Notes: a model not told the origin generated them from the letters alone. Positions 35,905 to 44,176 are shown, counted from the first letter of the stretch. The stretch is DNA of 64,000 nt from CAIZGX01 sp039805165 (GCA_039805165.1 JBDLUS010000191.1:1-64000); one strand, 5' to 3'. Program-made: numbers and translations.

Positions 35905-37086
35905 TTATTTTAATTCTTGAATAGCATGCCATGCAAGCAAGCCCATTCCAATTTTTAAGGCGTTTTCATTTACTGCAAATTTGCTGTTATGCACAGGGGC
36001 GCTCAAGGTTCCATCCTCGTTCGAGGTGCCCAAGCGATAGAAGCAACCTGGCATGTGCTGAGAATAATAAGCGAAGTCTTCTGCGGTAGTTCGCATGTCT
36101 AAATCAATTACATTCTCTTCACCGAGATATTCTTTCGCTTGCGCGATAGCTCTTTCCGTTAATTCAGGATTGTTGTATACAACAGGATATCCTTTTTCAA
36201 TTCGGAAGTCAAGGGTTCCGCCCATTCCTTCAACCAAACCTTTCGATAATGCAATAATTTTTTCGTGAGCTATCGTTCTCCACGATTCCGAAAATGTCCT
36301 AAAGGTTCCTTCCAGTTTTACTTCATTCGGAATAATATTCGTTGCACCGTTTCCAATTATTTTCCCGAAGGAAAGTACAGTTGGCATTTGCGGGTTGCTC
36401 CATCTTGAAACAACCTGTTGCAATGCGATAAGTAAATGAGAAGCAATTAAAATAGGATCGATACATTGGTCCGGTTTCGCGCCGTGTCCGCCTTTTCCTT
36501 TTATCGTAACATACAGCTCATCGGTAGAAGCCATGTATGCTCCTGCGCGATAGCCAACCTTTCCGGCAGGCAATTCAGGAAAGACATGCTGTCCAAATAT
36601 CCCGTCAGGTGTTTTATCTTGAAACAATCCGTCTTTCAACATAAGTAAAGCACCTCCTGGAAGAACTTCTTCGGCAGGTTGAAAAACCAATGTGACAACT
36701 CCGCCCCATTGAGATTTTGTTTCATTCAAAATTTTTGCAGCACCAAGAAGAGATGAAGTATGAACATCATGACCACACGCGTGCATAACACCATTCACAG
36801 TGCTTTTAAAAGGCAAGTCATTGTCTTCAATAATGGGAAGAGCATCCATGTCGCCCCGCAAAGCAATGCTTTTCGAAGAAGCGAGTTCTCCTATTATTTC
36901 TGCACGAATCCCATAACCACCAATATTTTCAGTGTAAGGAATTCCCCAAGCAGAAAGGTACTTGGTGACAAATGCCGAAGTGTTTTTTTCTTGGTATGAA
37001 AGTTCCGGATTTGCATGAATGTGTCTGCGAATCGAAACAATTTCTTCGAAATATTTTTCTGAAAGTTCTTGAATTAGCTCTTTCAT
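35905..37086 (-). CDS. M20-family amidohydrolase/peptidase
   Basis: The 393-residue product has the two-zinc M20D signatures: IRRHIHANPELSYQE near 20-34, ALRGDMDALPI near 74-84, HACGHDVHTSSLLGAA near 100-115, VFQPAEEVLPGGA, a dimerisation domain (~180-290, IKGKGGHGAKPDQCIDPI) and the C-terminal TAEDFAYYS. Typical substrates are N-acyl amino acids, hippurate-like amides or indole-3-acetyl amino acids. Its ATG overlaps the stop of the upstream small gene (ATGA) and it ends 2 bp before the NeuB-like gene, so all three are probably one transcript; a functional link to sugar metabolism is not shown. Confidence 0.92.
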   Translation of the reverse strand: MKELIQELSEKYFEEIVSIRRHIHANPELSYQEKNTSAFVTKYLSAWGIPYTENIGGYGIRAEIIGELASSKSIALRGDMDALPIIEDNDLPFKSTVNGVMHACGHDVHTSSLLGAAKILNETKSQWGGVVTLVFQPAEEVLPGGALLMLKDGLFQDKTPDGIFGQHVFPELPAGKVGYRAGAYMASTDELYVTIKGKGGHGAKPDQCIDPILIASHLLIALQQVVSRWSNPQMPTVLSFGKIIGNGATNIIPNEVKLEGTFRTFSESWRTIAHEKIIALSKGLVEGMGGTLDFRIEKGYPVVYNNPELTERAIAQAKEYLGEENVIDLDMRTTAEDFAYYSQHMPGCFYRLGTSNEDGTLSAPVHNSKFAVNENALKIGMGLLAWHAIQELK

Positions 37087-37466
37087 GGCGCGCAATCACA
37101 TTTTGTTTTTTCACCCTCGCGACTTGCTTCAGCAACAGTCACAGTACTGTCGGTGCAGAGTATGATGAAATTCACGTTGTTGTGTGAAAGGAAATAACGC
37201 TTGGGGTTGTTCTGCGCATCTGATTTTGAGAAGTCGACTTCGCCGCCCCACTTCGCAGATTCGAAATTCTCCATAGAAATGCCCTGACAATCCATACGGC
37301 ATTTACCATGATTGGTAACCAAAGTTTTTGAAGCTTGAATCTGTTTCATGATTTGTTTTCCAGGCAACCAACCCAACCAATCGTAGTTCGGGAACATCAT
37401 AAATACAAGCAAACAGCCAATGGTTAATCCTGTTGCAAAAAGTAAAAGTCTTCTTCGAAATTTCAT
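37083..37466 (-). CDS. Small membrane-anchored protein, DUF4258-like
   Basis: The 127-residue product has one N-terminal hydrophobic segment (~6-24) and a soluble domain with HGKCRMDCQGISMENFESA near 53-71, VDFSKSD, RYFLSHNNVNFIILCTDS, then VTVAEASRE and a Cys-rich end (KTKCDCAP). The pattern of basic/Cys helix, then beta hairpin, resembles DUF4258, a family near RelE-like folds; this is a weak match from memory. The start at 37466 (MKFRRRLLL) gives a clean membrane anchor. It overlaps the M20 gene by 4 bp. The function is unknown. Confidence 0.6.
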   Translation of the reverse strand: MKFRRRLLLFATGLTIGCLLVFMMFPNYDWLGWLPGKQIMKQIQASKTLVTNHGKCRMDCQGISMENFESAKWGGEVDFSKSDAQNNPKRYFLSHNNVNFIILCTDSTVTVAEASREGEKTKCDCAP

Positions 37467-37530
37467 GGTCTTCAGATTCCCACAAAAGTGCATAAAAATT
37501 CCGAGTTAGCCATTAACTTAGTGGCCAATT

Positions 37531-38178
37531 ATGGCAATCATTCAAACAAGTGATCTTCAATACACCTTTGAGAAAGGTCCTGATTTATTCTTCCCGTCAT
37601 TTCAAGCTGAAGAAAACAGCGAGTTGTTGATCTTAGGAAACAGTGGAACAGGCAAGACTACCTTGCTACACATGTTAGCTGGATTAAGGAAGCCGATAGC
37701 AGGAGAAGTGGTTGTAAATGGAGTGAAATTGAATTCGCTTAGCGGTGCTTCATTGGATCGTTTCAGAGGAAAAAACATTGGAGTTGTTTTTCAAACGTCA
37801 CATTTCGTTCAGTCGCTTTCGGTAATGGATAATATTCTTTTAGCGCCTTATTTTTCGAACAACAAGGTTTCGAAGACTGATGCTGAGAAAATGTTAGACC
37901 GCTTAAATATTCTTTCAAAGAAAAATAAGAAAACGTCTACGTTAAGCGTTGGAGAACAACAACGTGTTGCCATTGCACGTGCGCTTTTAAACAACCCTTC
38001 GCTCATCTTAGCCGATGAGCCTACTAGTGCGCTCGACGACGAAAATGCGAAAGAGGTATTGAACCTTTTGCGCGAACAAACCCATGCACTTAAAGCCGCA
38101 TTGTTAATCGTTACTCATGATAATCGCTTGAAAGATGAAGTGAAGCAACGCATTGAATTAACTACCTCTAACCGATAA
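37531..38178 (+). CDS. ABC transporter ATP-binding protein (LolD/MacB type)
   Basis: The 215-residue product has Walker A GNSGTGKTT (36-44), a Q-loop (VFQTSHFVQSLS), the signature LSVGEQQRVAIARALL near 138, Walker B LILADEPT and the H-loop LIVTHD. The signature has Val in place of the second Gly of LSGGQ. Size and motifs place it with ATPases that power FtsX/MacB-fold permeases. Thirteen bases separate it from such a permease, so the two form one transporter. Confidence 0.92.
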   Translation: MAIIQTSDLQYTFEKGPDLFFPSFQAEENSELLILGNSGTGKTTLLHMLAGLRKPIAGEVVVNGVKLNSLSGASLDRFRGKNIGVVFQTSHFVQSLSVMDNILLAPYFSNNKVSKTDAEKMLDRLNILSKKNKKTSTLSVGEQQRVAIARALLNNPSLILADEPTSALDDENAKEVLNLLREQTHALKAALLIVTHDNRLKDEVKQRIELTTSNR

Positions 38179-38190
38179 CCAGAATTCAAC

Positions 38191-39549
38191 ATGAAAATAA
38201 TTTTTATTGCTTGGAAAAATTGCTGGCAAAAGGCAGGAGCAACCACCTTAACACTTTTGCTTTTGTCCTTTGGTGTGGGAATCATCTCTATGATGCTTCT
38301 GTTGGAAAATCAGTTAAGCGAGAAGTTCAACAAGAACATTAAGGACATTGATTTCGTTCTCGGCGCAAAAGGAAGTCCGCTTCAATTGATCTTGGCCAAT
38401 GTCTATCATATAGACGCACCAACCGGAAATATTAAAGTTTCAGAGGCCCAAAGAATCATTAAAAACCCAACAGTTAAAGAAGCCATTCCATTGGCTTACG
38501 GAGATAATTACGAAGGTTGGAGAATCGTAGGAACCACACCGCGATATGCAGAGTTTTATGAAGTGAAGTTGAGAGAAGGGAAAGTGTTTGAAACACCTTT
38601 TGAAGTAACCGTTGGTTCTTATGCAGCGAAAGAATTGGGATTGAAATTGGGACAAACTTTCAAGAGCAACCACGGTTTAGACAAAGACGGAGAAGAGGAG
38701 GAAGGACACGACCAACTTTTTACTGTTGTTGGAATATATGAAGCTAGCGGAACGGTCATTGATCGTTTAATTCTAACACCAGTTGAATCCATCTGGGAAG
38801 TACACGATCACGGTGATCATGAAGAATCTCCGCACAATGCCATTGTTTCTGCAGAAGAACACGATGCAGAGGAACATGACGCTGAAGCGCATGCACATGC
38901 CGAAGACGAGCATGCTGCGGAACATGGACATGAAGATGATCACGAAGCTGAGCATACAGCAGAAGAGGAGGGGCATGATCACGAAGACGAACACATGCAT
39001 GAGGAGGAAAGAGAAGTGACGGCATATCTGCTTATTAAGCGTCTTCCAATGGCTCCAATGATTCTTCCGCAATTGGTGAAGAACACGAACATGCAATTGG
39101 CGTTGCCAGCCATTGAAATCAATCGATTGAATGAAAACTTCGGAATAGGAATGAGTGTAGTAAAGGCAGTTGCCATTCTAATCATGATTATATCCTTCTT
39201 AAGCGTTTTCATTTCGTTGTTCAACGCTTTACGTGAAAGACAATACGAGTTGGCTATCCTTCGAACGTTAGGTGGAAGAAGAATTCAATTGTTTATTTTG
39301 ATTTTGTTGGAAGGTTTCTTCATGGTAGCTCTTGGATTAATCATCGGATTGGCTTTAAGCCGTGTCGGAATTACCATGCTTTCGGACATGGCGAAAGACA
39401 GTTTCCACGACGAATTCAACGCTATGATTTTCCTTCCACAGGAATATTATTTAGTTGGAATAACGTTAGGTCTTGGTGTGGTGGCATCGTTGTTGCCTGC
39501 CTTGCGAGCGTTCTTTATGGACATTTCAAAAACACTTTCAAATGATTAA
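38191..39549 (+). CDS. FtsX-like ABC permease with a histidine-rich periplasmic segment
   Basis: The 452-residue product has an N-terminal membrane segment (~12-35), a large external domain, then three C-terminal membrane segments (~318-345, ~365-392, ~420-445) in the FtsX/MacB arrangement. Residues ~204-272 are an insert made almost only of His, Glu, Asp and Ala with 17 His (for example HDHGDH, EAHAHAEDEH, EGHDHEDEHMH). Such tracts bind zinc, nickel or copper in metal transporters and metallochaperones. With the DUF3299-like gene that overlaps its end, this suggests a metal-responsive or metal-moving system rather than lipoprotein release; the direction and metal are inference. Confidence 0.88.
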   Translation: MKIIFIAWKNCWQKAGATTLTLLLLSFGVGIISMMLLLENQLSEKFNKNIKDIDFVLGAKGSPLQLILANVYHIDAPTGNIKVSEAQRIIKNPTVKEAIPLAYGDNYEGWRIVGTTPRYAEFYEVKLREGKVFETPFEVTVGSYAAKELGLKLGQTFKSNHGLDKDGEEEEGHDQLFTVVGIYEASGTVIDRLILTPVESIWEVHDHGDHEESPHNAIVSAEEHDAEEHDAEAHAHAEDEHAAEHGHEDDHEAEHTAEEEGHDHEDEHMHEEEREVTAYLLIKRLPMAPMILPQLVKNTNMQLALPAIEINRLNENFGIGMSVVKAVAILIMIISFLSVFISLFNALRERQYELAILRTLGGRRIQLFILILLEGFFMVALGLIIGLALSRVGITMLSDMAKDSFHDEFNAMIFLPQEYYLVGITLGLGVVASLLPALRAFFMDISKTLSND

Positions 39550-40081
39550 GCCTATCAAATTTTTAGCTTTTATTTTTTCAGGAATTTTATTCTTGAATGC
39601 TTCCGAAGGAACCGAGAAGTTGAAAGCACACGCATACAAACGTGTAGAACTTGGAACGGTTCCAAGTACCATTGTTCCATACATTGCGGAAGGGCAGGGA
39701 CCTATAGAGATTACTTGGAAGACCTTGGCTGATGTGACTTACAAAGACATTTATGTAAAGGAATTGGATGCTTATTACTGGAAACCAACGTTCGGTGCTT
39801 CGTTGAAGGCTGTTGCCGGAAGAGAGGTTTATATTACTGGATATTTAATTCCTGTTGACTACGATGCGGGTTTCTATGTAGTATCGAAATACCCCTATGC
39901 AAACTGCTTCTTCTGCGGAGGCGGAGGTCCTGAGTCTGTTGTCGATTTGCGTTTTACAGGAAAACACCGAAACTATAAAACAGATGAACGCCTCACCTTT
40001 AAAGGAAAATTATCCTTGAATGCAGATGATGTGTATCAAATGAATTACATCTTAGAAGGAGCAACGGAATTCACTCCATAA
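39542..40081 (+). CDS. DUF3299-like exported protein
   Basis: The 179-residue product has a signal peptide (~1-20, FLAFIFSGILFLNASE). The body contains ITWKTLADVTY near 57, a GREVYITGYLIPVDY segment, FYVVSKYPYANCFFCGGGGP with a CxxC near 121-124, and ESVVDLRFTGK. That is the pattern I recall for DUF3299, a periplasmic domain found with metal-related ABC systems in Proteobacteria. It overlaps the permease gene by 8 bp, so it is almost certainly co-expressed with the ABC transporter. The CxxC and the His-rich permease loop together support a metal role. Confidence 0.7.
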   Translation: MIKPIKFLAFIFSGILFLNASEGTEKLKAHAYKRVELGTVPSTIVPYIAEGQGPIEITWKTLADVTYKDIYVKELDAYYWKPTFGASLKAVAGREVYITGYLIPVDYDAGFYVVSKYPYANCFFCGGGGPESVVDLRFTGKHRNYKTDERLTFKGKLSLNADDVYQMNYILEGATEFTP

Positions 40082-40097
40082 TTTTTTATGTTGAAAT

Positions 40098-40127
40098 AAA
40101 AAAAGGCGACCATTGGTCGCCTTTTTT
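40098..40127. terminator. Bidirectional terminator between the DUF3299-like gene and groEL
   Basis: A 7-bp GC-rich stem (40105-40111 and 40115-40121) is flanked by seven A upstream and six T downstream, between convergent genes ending at 40081 and 40146. Confidence 0.85.
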
Positions 40128-40145
40128 GTTGGTCTATGTTTGGAA

Positions 40146-41774
40146 TTACATCATTCCACCCATTCCACCGCCTGGCATTTGAGGCATTGGATTGTCTTCT
40201 TTAATATCAGAAATAACGCACTCTGTAGTCAACAACATTCCTGCGATTGACGAAGCGTTTTCTAATGCTACACGAGATACTTTAGTTGGGTCGATTACAC
40301 CAGCAGCAAACAAATCTTCGTATTGTTCGTTGCGAGCGTTGTATCCGAAATCACCTTTTCCTTCGCGAATCTTTTGAATCACAACTGCACCTTCACCGCC
40401 GGCGTTAGCAACAATCTGACGAAGAGGTTCTTCAATTGCTCTACGAACAATTTGAATTCCCGTTGTCTCATCATCGTTCAATCCTGTAAGGGTGTCTAAA
40501 GCAGCGCTTGCGCGAATTAAAGCAACTCCACCGCCTGGTACAATTCCTTCTTCAACAGCAGCACGAGTAGCGTGTAACGCATCGTCTACACGGTCTTTCT
40601 TCTCTTTCATTTCAACTTCAGTCGCAGCCCCTACATATAGAACAGCAACACCACCAGCCAATTTAGCTAGACGCTCTTGCAATTTCTCACGGTCGTAATC
40701 TGAAGTTGTTTTTTCAATTTGTGATTTGATTTCAGCAACACGCGCTTGAATGTTTTCTTTCACACCAGCACCGTTAACGATGGTTGTATTGTCTTTGTCA
40801 ATTGAAATCTTTTCAGCACGACCTAGATCTTCTAGAGTAGCGTTGTCCAATTTCAATCCAGTCTCCTCACTGATAACAGTTCCACCGGTAAGAACTGCAA
40901 TGTCTTGCAACATTGCTTTTCTGCGATCTCCAAATCCAGGAGCTTTAACAGCGGCAACGCGTAAAGCACCGCGAATCTTGTTTACTACAAGCGTTGCAAG
41001 AGCTTCTCCGTCTACATCTTCAGCAATAATCAAAAGTGGTTTTCCTGATTGAGCAGTTTTTTCCAATACTGGAAGTAATTCCTTCATGCTAGAGATTTTC
41101 TTATCGTAGATAAGAATGAAAGCGTTCTCTAATTCAGCTTCCATGTTCTCTGTGTTCGTTACGAAGTAAGGAGAAAGGTATCCGCGATCGAATTGCATTC
41201 CTTCAACAGTTTTAACATCTGTTTCAGTTCCTTTTGCTTCTTCAACGGTAATAACCCCTTCAGTTCCTACTTTCTTCATTGCATCTGCAATCAAAGAACC
41301 CACCGCCTCGTCGTTGTTGGCTGAGATAGTAGCAACTTGCTTAATCTTTTCATAGTCAGAACCAACTTCTCTAGAGATGCTGCGCAATTCTGCAACAACA
41401 GCCTTCACAGCTTTGTCCATTCCACGTTTTAAATCCATTGGATTAGCACCAGAAGCAACGTTCTTAAGACCAGCTCCAACCATTGCTTGAGCCAATACAG
41501 TTGCTGTGGTTGTTCCGTCTCCGGCTTGATCAGCTGTCTTGCTTGCAACTTCTTTAAGCATCTGAGCACCCATGTTTTCAATAGGGTCAGCCAATTCAAT
41601 TTCTTTCGCAACAGTAACACCATCTTTTGTAATGTGTGGTGCACCGAATTTTTTATCGATAACTACGTTACGTCCTTTAGGACCTAAAGTTACTTTTACT
41701 GCATTTGCTAATGCATCTACACCTGCTTTAAGTTTCTCTCTCGCAACGGTGTCGAATGTGATTTCTTTTGCCAT
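40146..41774 (-). CDS. groEL: 60-kDa chaperonin GroEL
   Basis: The 542-residue product folds proteins in the cytoplasm as a double heptameric ring with GroES. The sequence is a full-length GroEL: VTLGPKGRNVVIDKKFGAP near 28-46, the ATP site QAGDGTTTATVLAQAM near 84-99, AAVEEGIVPGGGVALI near 404-419, and the Gly/Met-rich tail ending GGGMGGMM. It lies 20 bp after groES on the minus strand. Confidence 0.98.
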   Translation of the reverse strand: MAKEITFDTVAREKLKAGVDALANAVKVTLGPKGRNVVIDKKFGAPHITKDGVTVAKEIELADPIENMGAQMLKEVASKTADQAGDGTTTATVLAQAMVGAGLKNVASGANPMDLKRGMDKAVKAVVAELRSISREVGSDYEKIKQVATISANNDEAVGSLIADAMKKVGTEGVITVEEAKGTETDVKTVEGMQFDRGYLSPYFVTNTENMEAELENAFILIYDKKISSMKELLPVLEKTAQSGKPLLIIAEDVDGEALATLVVNKIRGALRVAAVKAPGFGDRRKAMLQDIAVLTGGTVISEETGLKLDNATLEDLGRAEKISIDKDNTTIVNGAGVKENIQARVAEIKSQIEKTTSDYDREKLQERLAKLAGGVAVLYVGAATEVEMKEKKDRVDDALHATRAAVEEGIVPGGGVALIRASAALDTLTGLNDDETTGIQIVRRAIEEPLRQIVANAGGEGAVVIQKIREGKGDFGYNARNEQYEDLFAAGVIDPTKVSRVALENASSIAGMLLTTECVISDIKEDNPMPQMPGGGMGGMM

Positions 41775-41794
41775 GATTTTCTAAAATTTAATAA

Positions 41795-42070
41795 TTAAAC
41801 TATTGCAAAAATGTCCGACTCGCGCATGATCAAAAGATCTTTTCCGTCTACGCTAATCTCTGTTCCAGCATACTTGCCGTATAAAATTGTGTCTCCTGGT
41901 TGAACCGTTGTTGGCTCATCTTTTTTACCAGGTCCAACAGCGATTACAGTTCCTCTTTGTGGTTTTTCTTTCGCTGTTTCAGGGATAATGATTCCTGAAA
42001 GAGTAGTGGTTTCAGCAGCAGCTGGCTCTACCAAAACGCGATCTCCTAATGGTCTAACGTTATTTGACAT
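41795..42070 (-). CDS. groES: 10-kDa co-chaperonin GroES
   Basis: The 91-residue product is the lid of the GroEL chamber. It has the usual GDRVLVEPAAAE start (8-19), a mobile loop (TTLSGIIIPETAKEKPQ) and GDTILYGKYAGTEI. The 148 bp upstream contain the secG terminator and no CIRCE-type inverted repeat, so HrcA control is not suggested; no confident promoter was picked. Confidence 0.97.
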   Translation of the reverse strand: MSNNVRPLGDRVLVEPAAAETTTLSGIIIPETAKEKPQRGTVIAVGPGKKDEPTTVQPGDTILYGKYAGTEISVDGKDLLIMRESDIFAIV

Positions 42071-42162
42071 GTTTGTTTGTTTTTATGTTTGTTCCCGTCG
42101 AAGTCACTATTTGTGCCAAGCGGGAATTTGATTCTAATGTGTGAACTTTCGTCAGTAAAGGG

Positions 42163-42197
42163 CAAAAAAAATGTCAGTAGTTTGAATTACTGACATT
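42163..42197 (-). terminator. Terminator of secG
   Basis: A 10-bp perfect stem (42170-42179 and 42188-42197) with an 8-nt loop is followed on the minus strand by eight T. It separates secG from groES. Confidence 0.85.
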
Positions 42198-42218
42198 CTT
42201 AAAATGCTATTGTGACAA

Positions 42219-42527
42219 TTATTGTCCTTGTTGCTGGTCTCCACCCTGTTGTTGGCCACCTTCAGCTTGTTCAGTTTGTTGTTCTTCTTCTGTTGCAGGA
42301 CGAGCAGAAGTTGAAAGGCTTGTAGAAGCTAAGCAAAGCACAAAAAGCGCAATACCTAAATACCAAGTTGCTTTTTCTAAGAAGTCTGCTGTGCGCTTAA
42401 CTCCACCAATTTGAGCACTTCCAGCGAAGCCAGATGACAATCCACCGCCTTTAGGGTTCTGAATTAATACTACTAATCCAAGCAATAGTGCTGCGATGAC
42501 AATTAAAACGGTTACGATAAATTCCAT
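42219..42527 (-). CDS. secG: Preprotein translocase subunit SecG
   Basis: The 102-residue product has two membrane segments (~4-23 and ~53-72) with the SecG hallmark VVLIQNPKGGGLSSGFAG near 19-36 between them. The C-terminal ~30 residues are Gln/Gly/Glu-rich, as is common in Bacteroidota. It supports SecYE during export; secA is at the other end of this window. It follows the repeat-bearing gene by 63 bp. Confidence 0.93.
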   Translation of the reverse strand: MEFIVTVLIVIAALLLGLVVLIQNPKGGGLSSGFAGSAQIGGVKRTADFLEKATWYLGIALFVLCLASTSLSTSARPATEEEQQTEQAEGGQQQGGDQQQGQ

Positions 42528-42590
42528 GATCTATTAAAATTTGAGGTCCACAAAGATACACGAATTAAAGGAGTTACAAAGGAACATCCT

Positions 42591-43676
42591 TTATTTTCTT
42601 TGGTTCAAGGCTTTCAATTGATTTTCGAAATGTATTTTCTTCTCTGGATGAAGTTCGATCAATCGTTTATAGGCCTTTCTAGCACGATCTATTTTTCCTT
42701 GCGCAGCATAGAGTTTAGCCATAGTCTCGGTTACCCAATCAAAGTTTTCTTCTAAACTTTCCTTCGCGAAACTTACGCCGGTATATTGCTCCACTTTACC
42801 AGGAGTAATGCGCGGCTCTGTGGCAATGAATTTTTCTATCAAGTCTATCGAAGGCTGCACAGATTCATTAGAATTTCTTCCCTCATCTTCCCATCTCTTA
42901 TCCTCTCTTAACTCTTCTTTTACCTCATCTTTTTCGTCTGCATCACTCACACTCCTCAGCCAAGTGAACAAAGCCTCGTTCTCTCCATTCTCCGAAGGAC
43001 CTTGCTCAACATCTTTCGCAGAATCTTGCCCTGCATCTTTTTCATCCTCCTCTTCGGTTTCACTCACCTCAAGGAAAATAGAACTCGCAACGGCAGTTGC
43101 TAAAATTGACTTATCTAAAAAATCTAAATCAGTTACTTCTTCTTGTCTTCCCTTTTCTTCCCCTCTCTTATCTTCTCTTACCTCCAGTTCTACCTTTTCT
43201 TCCCCTCTCTTATCTTCTCTTACCTCTAGTTCTTCCCCTCTCTTATCTTCTCTTACCTCTTGCTCTTCCCCTCTCTTATCTCCTCTTACCTCTTGTCTTA
43301 CCTCTTCATCCATCATCGATGCAGCTAATTCAGCCAGAGAACTGGAACTAGGCACTTTGCTTGGCGCAACTTCGACAACGATTTCCGGAATAATTTCGGT
43401 TGGAAGGGTATCGGCAATTTCAGTCTGAGATTGCTTCTTAAGGATAGGCTCCTTCAAAAAACCGTACAGCCATGTTCTATTGGAATGAAGGGTAGAGGCT
43501 AATGCTATTTGTCCGGAAGTCTTGTGACTTTTATTTTCCTGATATGCTTTCGCTAAATACGAATGCGCTAAACTGAACCAAGGATAGTTTTTAGTAATGT
43601 CTTCCAATTCTTCAATAGGCATAGAAGCCAGCAAATGTGGCGACTTCAGAAGCTCATTGAAGGGTGTGTTTTTCAT
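42591..43676 (-). CDS. Conserved secG-linked protein with TPR-like end and expanded repeats
   Basis: The 361-residue product has an N-terminal domain (~1-80, with EDITKNYPWFSLAHSYLAKAY), a long charged middle (~115-290), and a C-terminal TPR-like helix pair (~300-361, MAKLYAAQGKIDRARKAYKRL). The middle is mostly repeat-derived: four near-identical and one diverged EVREDKRGEE-type units, plus a block SAKDVEQG whose DNA matches the glycosyltransferase insert. Start: ATG at 43676, sharing one base with the lptE stop (TAATG). I recall an unnamed protein with similar ends between lptE and secG in related genomes, usually without such repeats. It is probably cytoplasmic; the function is unknown. 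Confidence 0.72.
   Translation of the reverse strand: MKNTPFNELLKSPHLLASMPIEELEDITKNYPWFSLAHSYLAKAYQENKSHKTSGQIALASTLHSNRTWLYGFLKEPILKKQSQTEIADTLPTEIIPEIVVEVAPSKVPSSSSLAELAASMMDEEVRQEVRGDKRGEEQEVREDKRGEELEVREDKRGEEKVELEVREDKRGEEKGRQEEVTDLDFLDKSILATAVASSIFLEVSETEEEDEKDAGQDSAKDVEQGPSENGENEALFTWLRSVSDADEKDEVKEELREDKRWEDEGRNSNESVQPSIDLIEKFIATEPRITPGKVEQYTGVSFAKESLEENFDWVTETMAKLYAAQGKIDRARKAYKRLIELHPEKKIHFENQLKALNQRK
42886..43292 (-). repeat. Five copies of a 29-bp in-frame repeat (EVREDKRGEE type)
   Basis: Copies lie at 43156-43184, 43198-43226 and 43231-43259 (identical), 43264-43292 (one mismatch) and a diverged copy at 42886-42914 (three mismatches). Spacings of the first four are 42, 33 and 33 bp, all multiples of three, so the frame is kept. 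On the plus strand the unit is pyrimidine-rich (TCTTCCCCTCTC start). Confidence 0.9.
43008..43026 (-). repeat. 19-bp sequence shared with the glycosyltransferase insert
   Basis: AACATCTTTCGCAGAATCT (plus strand) is identical to 16639-16657, also in frame, encoding DSAKDV in both proteins. Flanking bases are related but diverged. Confidence 0.85.
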
Positions 43677-44176
43677 TACCAATTTCCTACACTAGCGTTA
43701 TAAATTTCTTGCGCAAGCTGATCGTTGATCTGCTTCCATAAATCTTCCTGAACCGCAAATAAACTTTCCGTTGCAGAGAAGTCCGCGAATTTCGTGAATG
43801 ATTTCTCGAAATTCAAATCTGGCTCGAGTGTATTCGTGTATTTTATTTTTACAGTAATGGAAAGGCGAGTCAATGAAGCGGTTTCATTGCTCTGAATGGC
43901 CATAGGTGCCACAACATAATTGGTTACGCTTCCTTCAAACTGTAAATCACCGTTTGTCTCACTTAATGAAAGCGGACTTTGAGAAAGCATGACATCCTTT
44001 AGTTCTTCCGTTAATCGTTGCGAGTAAGTTGGAGAAGCCAAAGCGGTTTGAGGCTTTAAATAGGAAACCGAAAAAGTTTTTGCTCCGCTGAATTGCCCGC
44101 CACTAAAGGAGTATCTTATTTCACACGAAGTGAAAAGAAGCACTACAAGCAGTAATCCGAAGAGTTTAAATTTCAT
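43676..44176 (-). CDS. lptE: LptE-family outer-membrane lipoprotein
   Basis: The 166-residue product is a predicted lipoprotein (lipobox FTSC, Cys18). The mature part starts EIRYSFSGGQFSGAKTFSVSY and includes LTEELKDVMLSQSPLSL near 56-72 and GDLQFEGSVTNYVVAPMA near 80-97, the pattern of Bacteroidota LptE proteins. LptE plugs and stabilises LptD, the outer-membrane gate for lipopolysaccharide. Its ATG overlaps the sigma-54 activator stop (ATGA), and it is followed directly by the secG-linked gene. Confidence 0.83.
   Translation of the reverse strand: MKFKLFGLLLVVLLFTSCEIRYSFSGGQFSGAKTFSVSYLKPQTALASPTYSQRLTEELKDVMLSQSPLSLSETNGDLQFEGSVTNYVVAPMAIQSNETASLTRLSITVKIKYTNTLEPDLNFEKSFTKFADFSATESLFAVQEDLWKQINDQLAQEIYNASVGNW

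Noticed and set aside
38756..39096. Minus-strand frames rich in His/Arg/Val opposite the permease
   Set aside because: They are the complement of the His/Asp/Glu tract and show no independent features.
42071..42165. Sigma-54 or CIRCE control of groES
   Set aside because: On the minus strand a TTGGCAC occurs, but the matching -12 TTGC element is absent, and no CIRCE inverted repeat is present.
42886..43292. CRISPR array
   Set aside because: The 29-bp units have repeat-like length, but the spacers are 4 to 13 bp, the units are coding in frame and no cas genes are near.
42808..43428. Long plus-strand reading frame rich in Ser and Leu opposite the secG-linked gene
   Set aside because: It is the complement of the purine-rich repeats and lacks stops only for that reason; the minus-strand frame has start, overlap with lptE and conserved ends.
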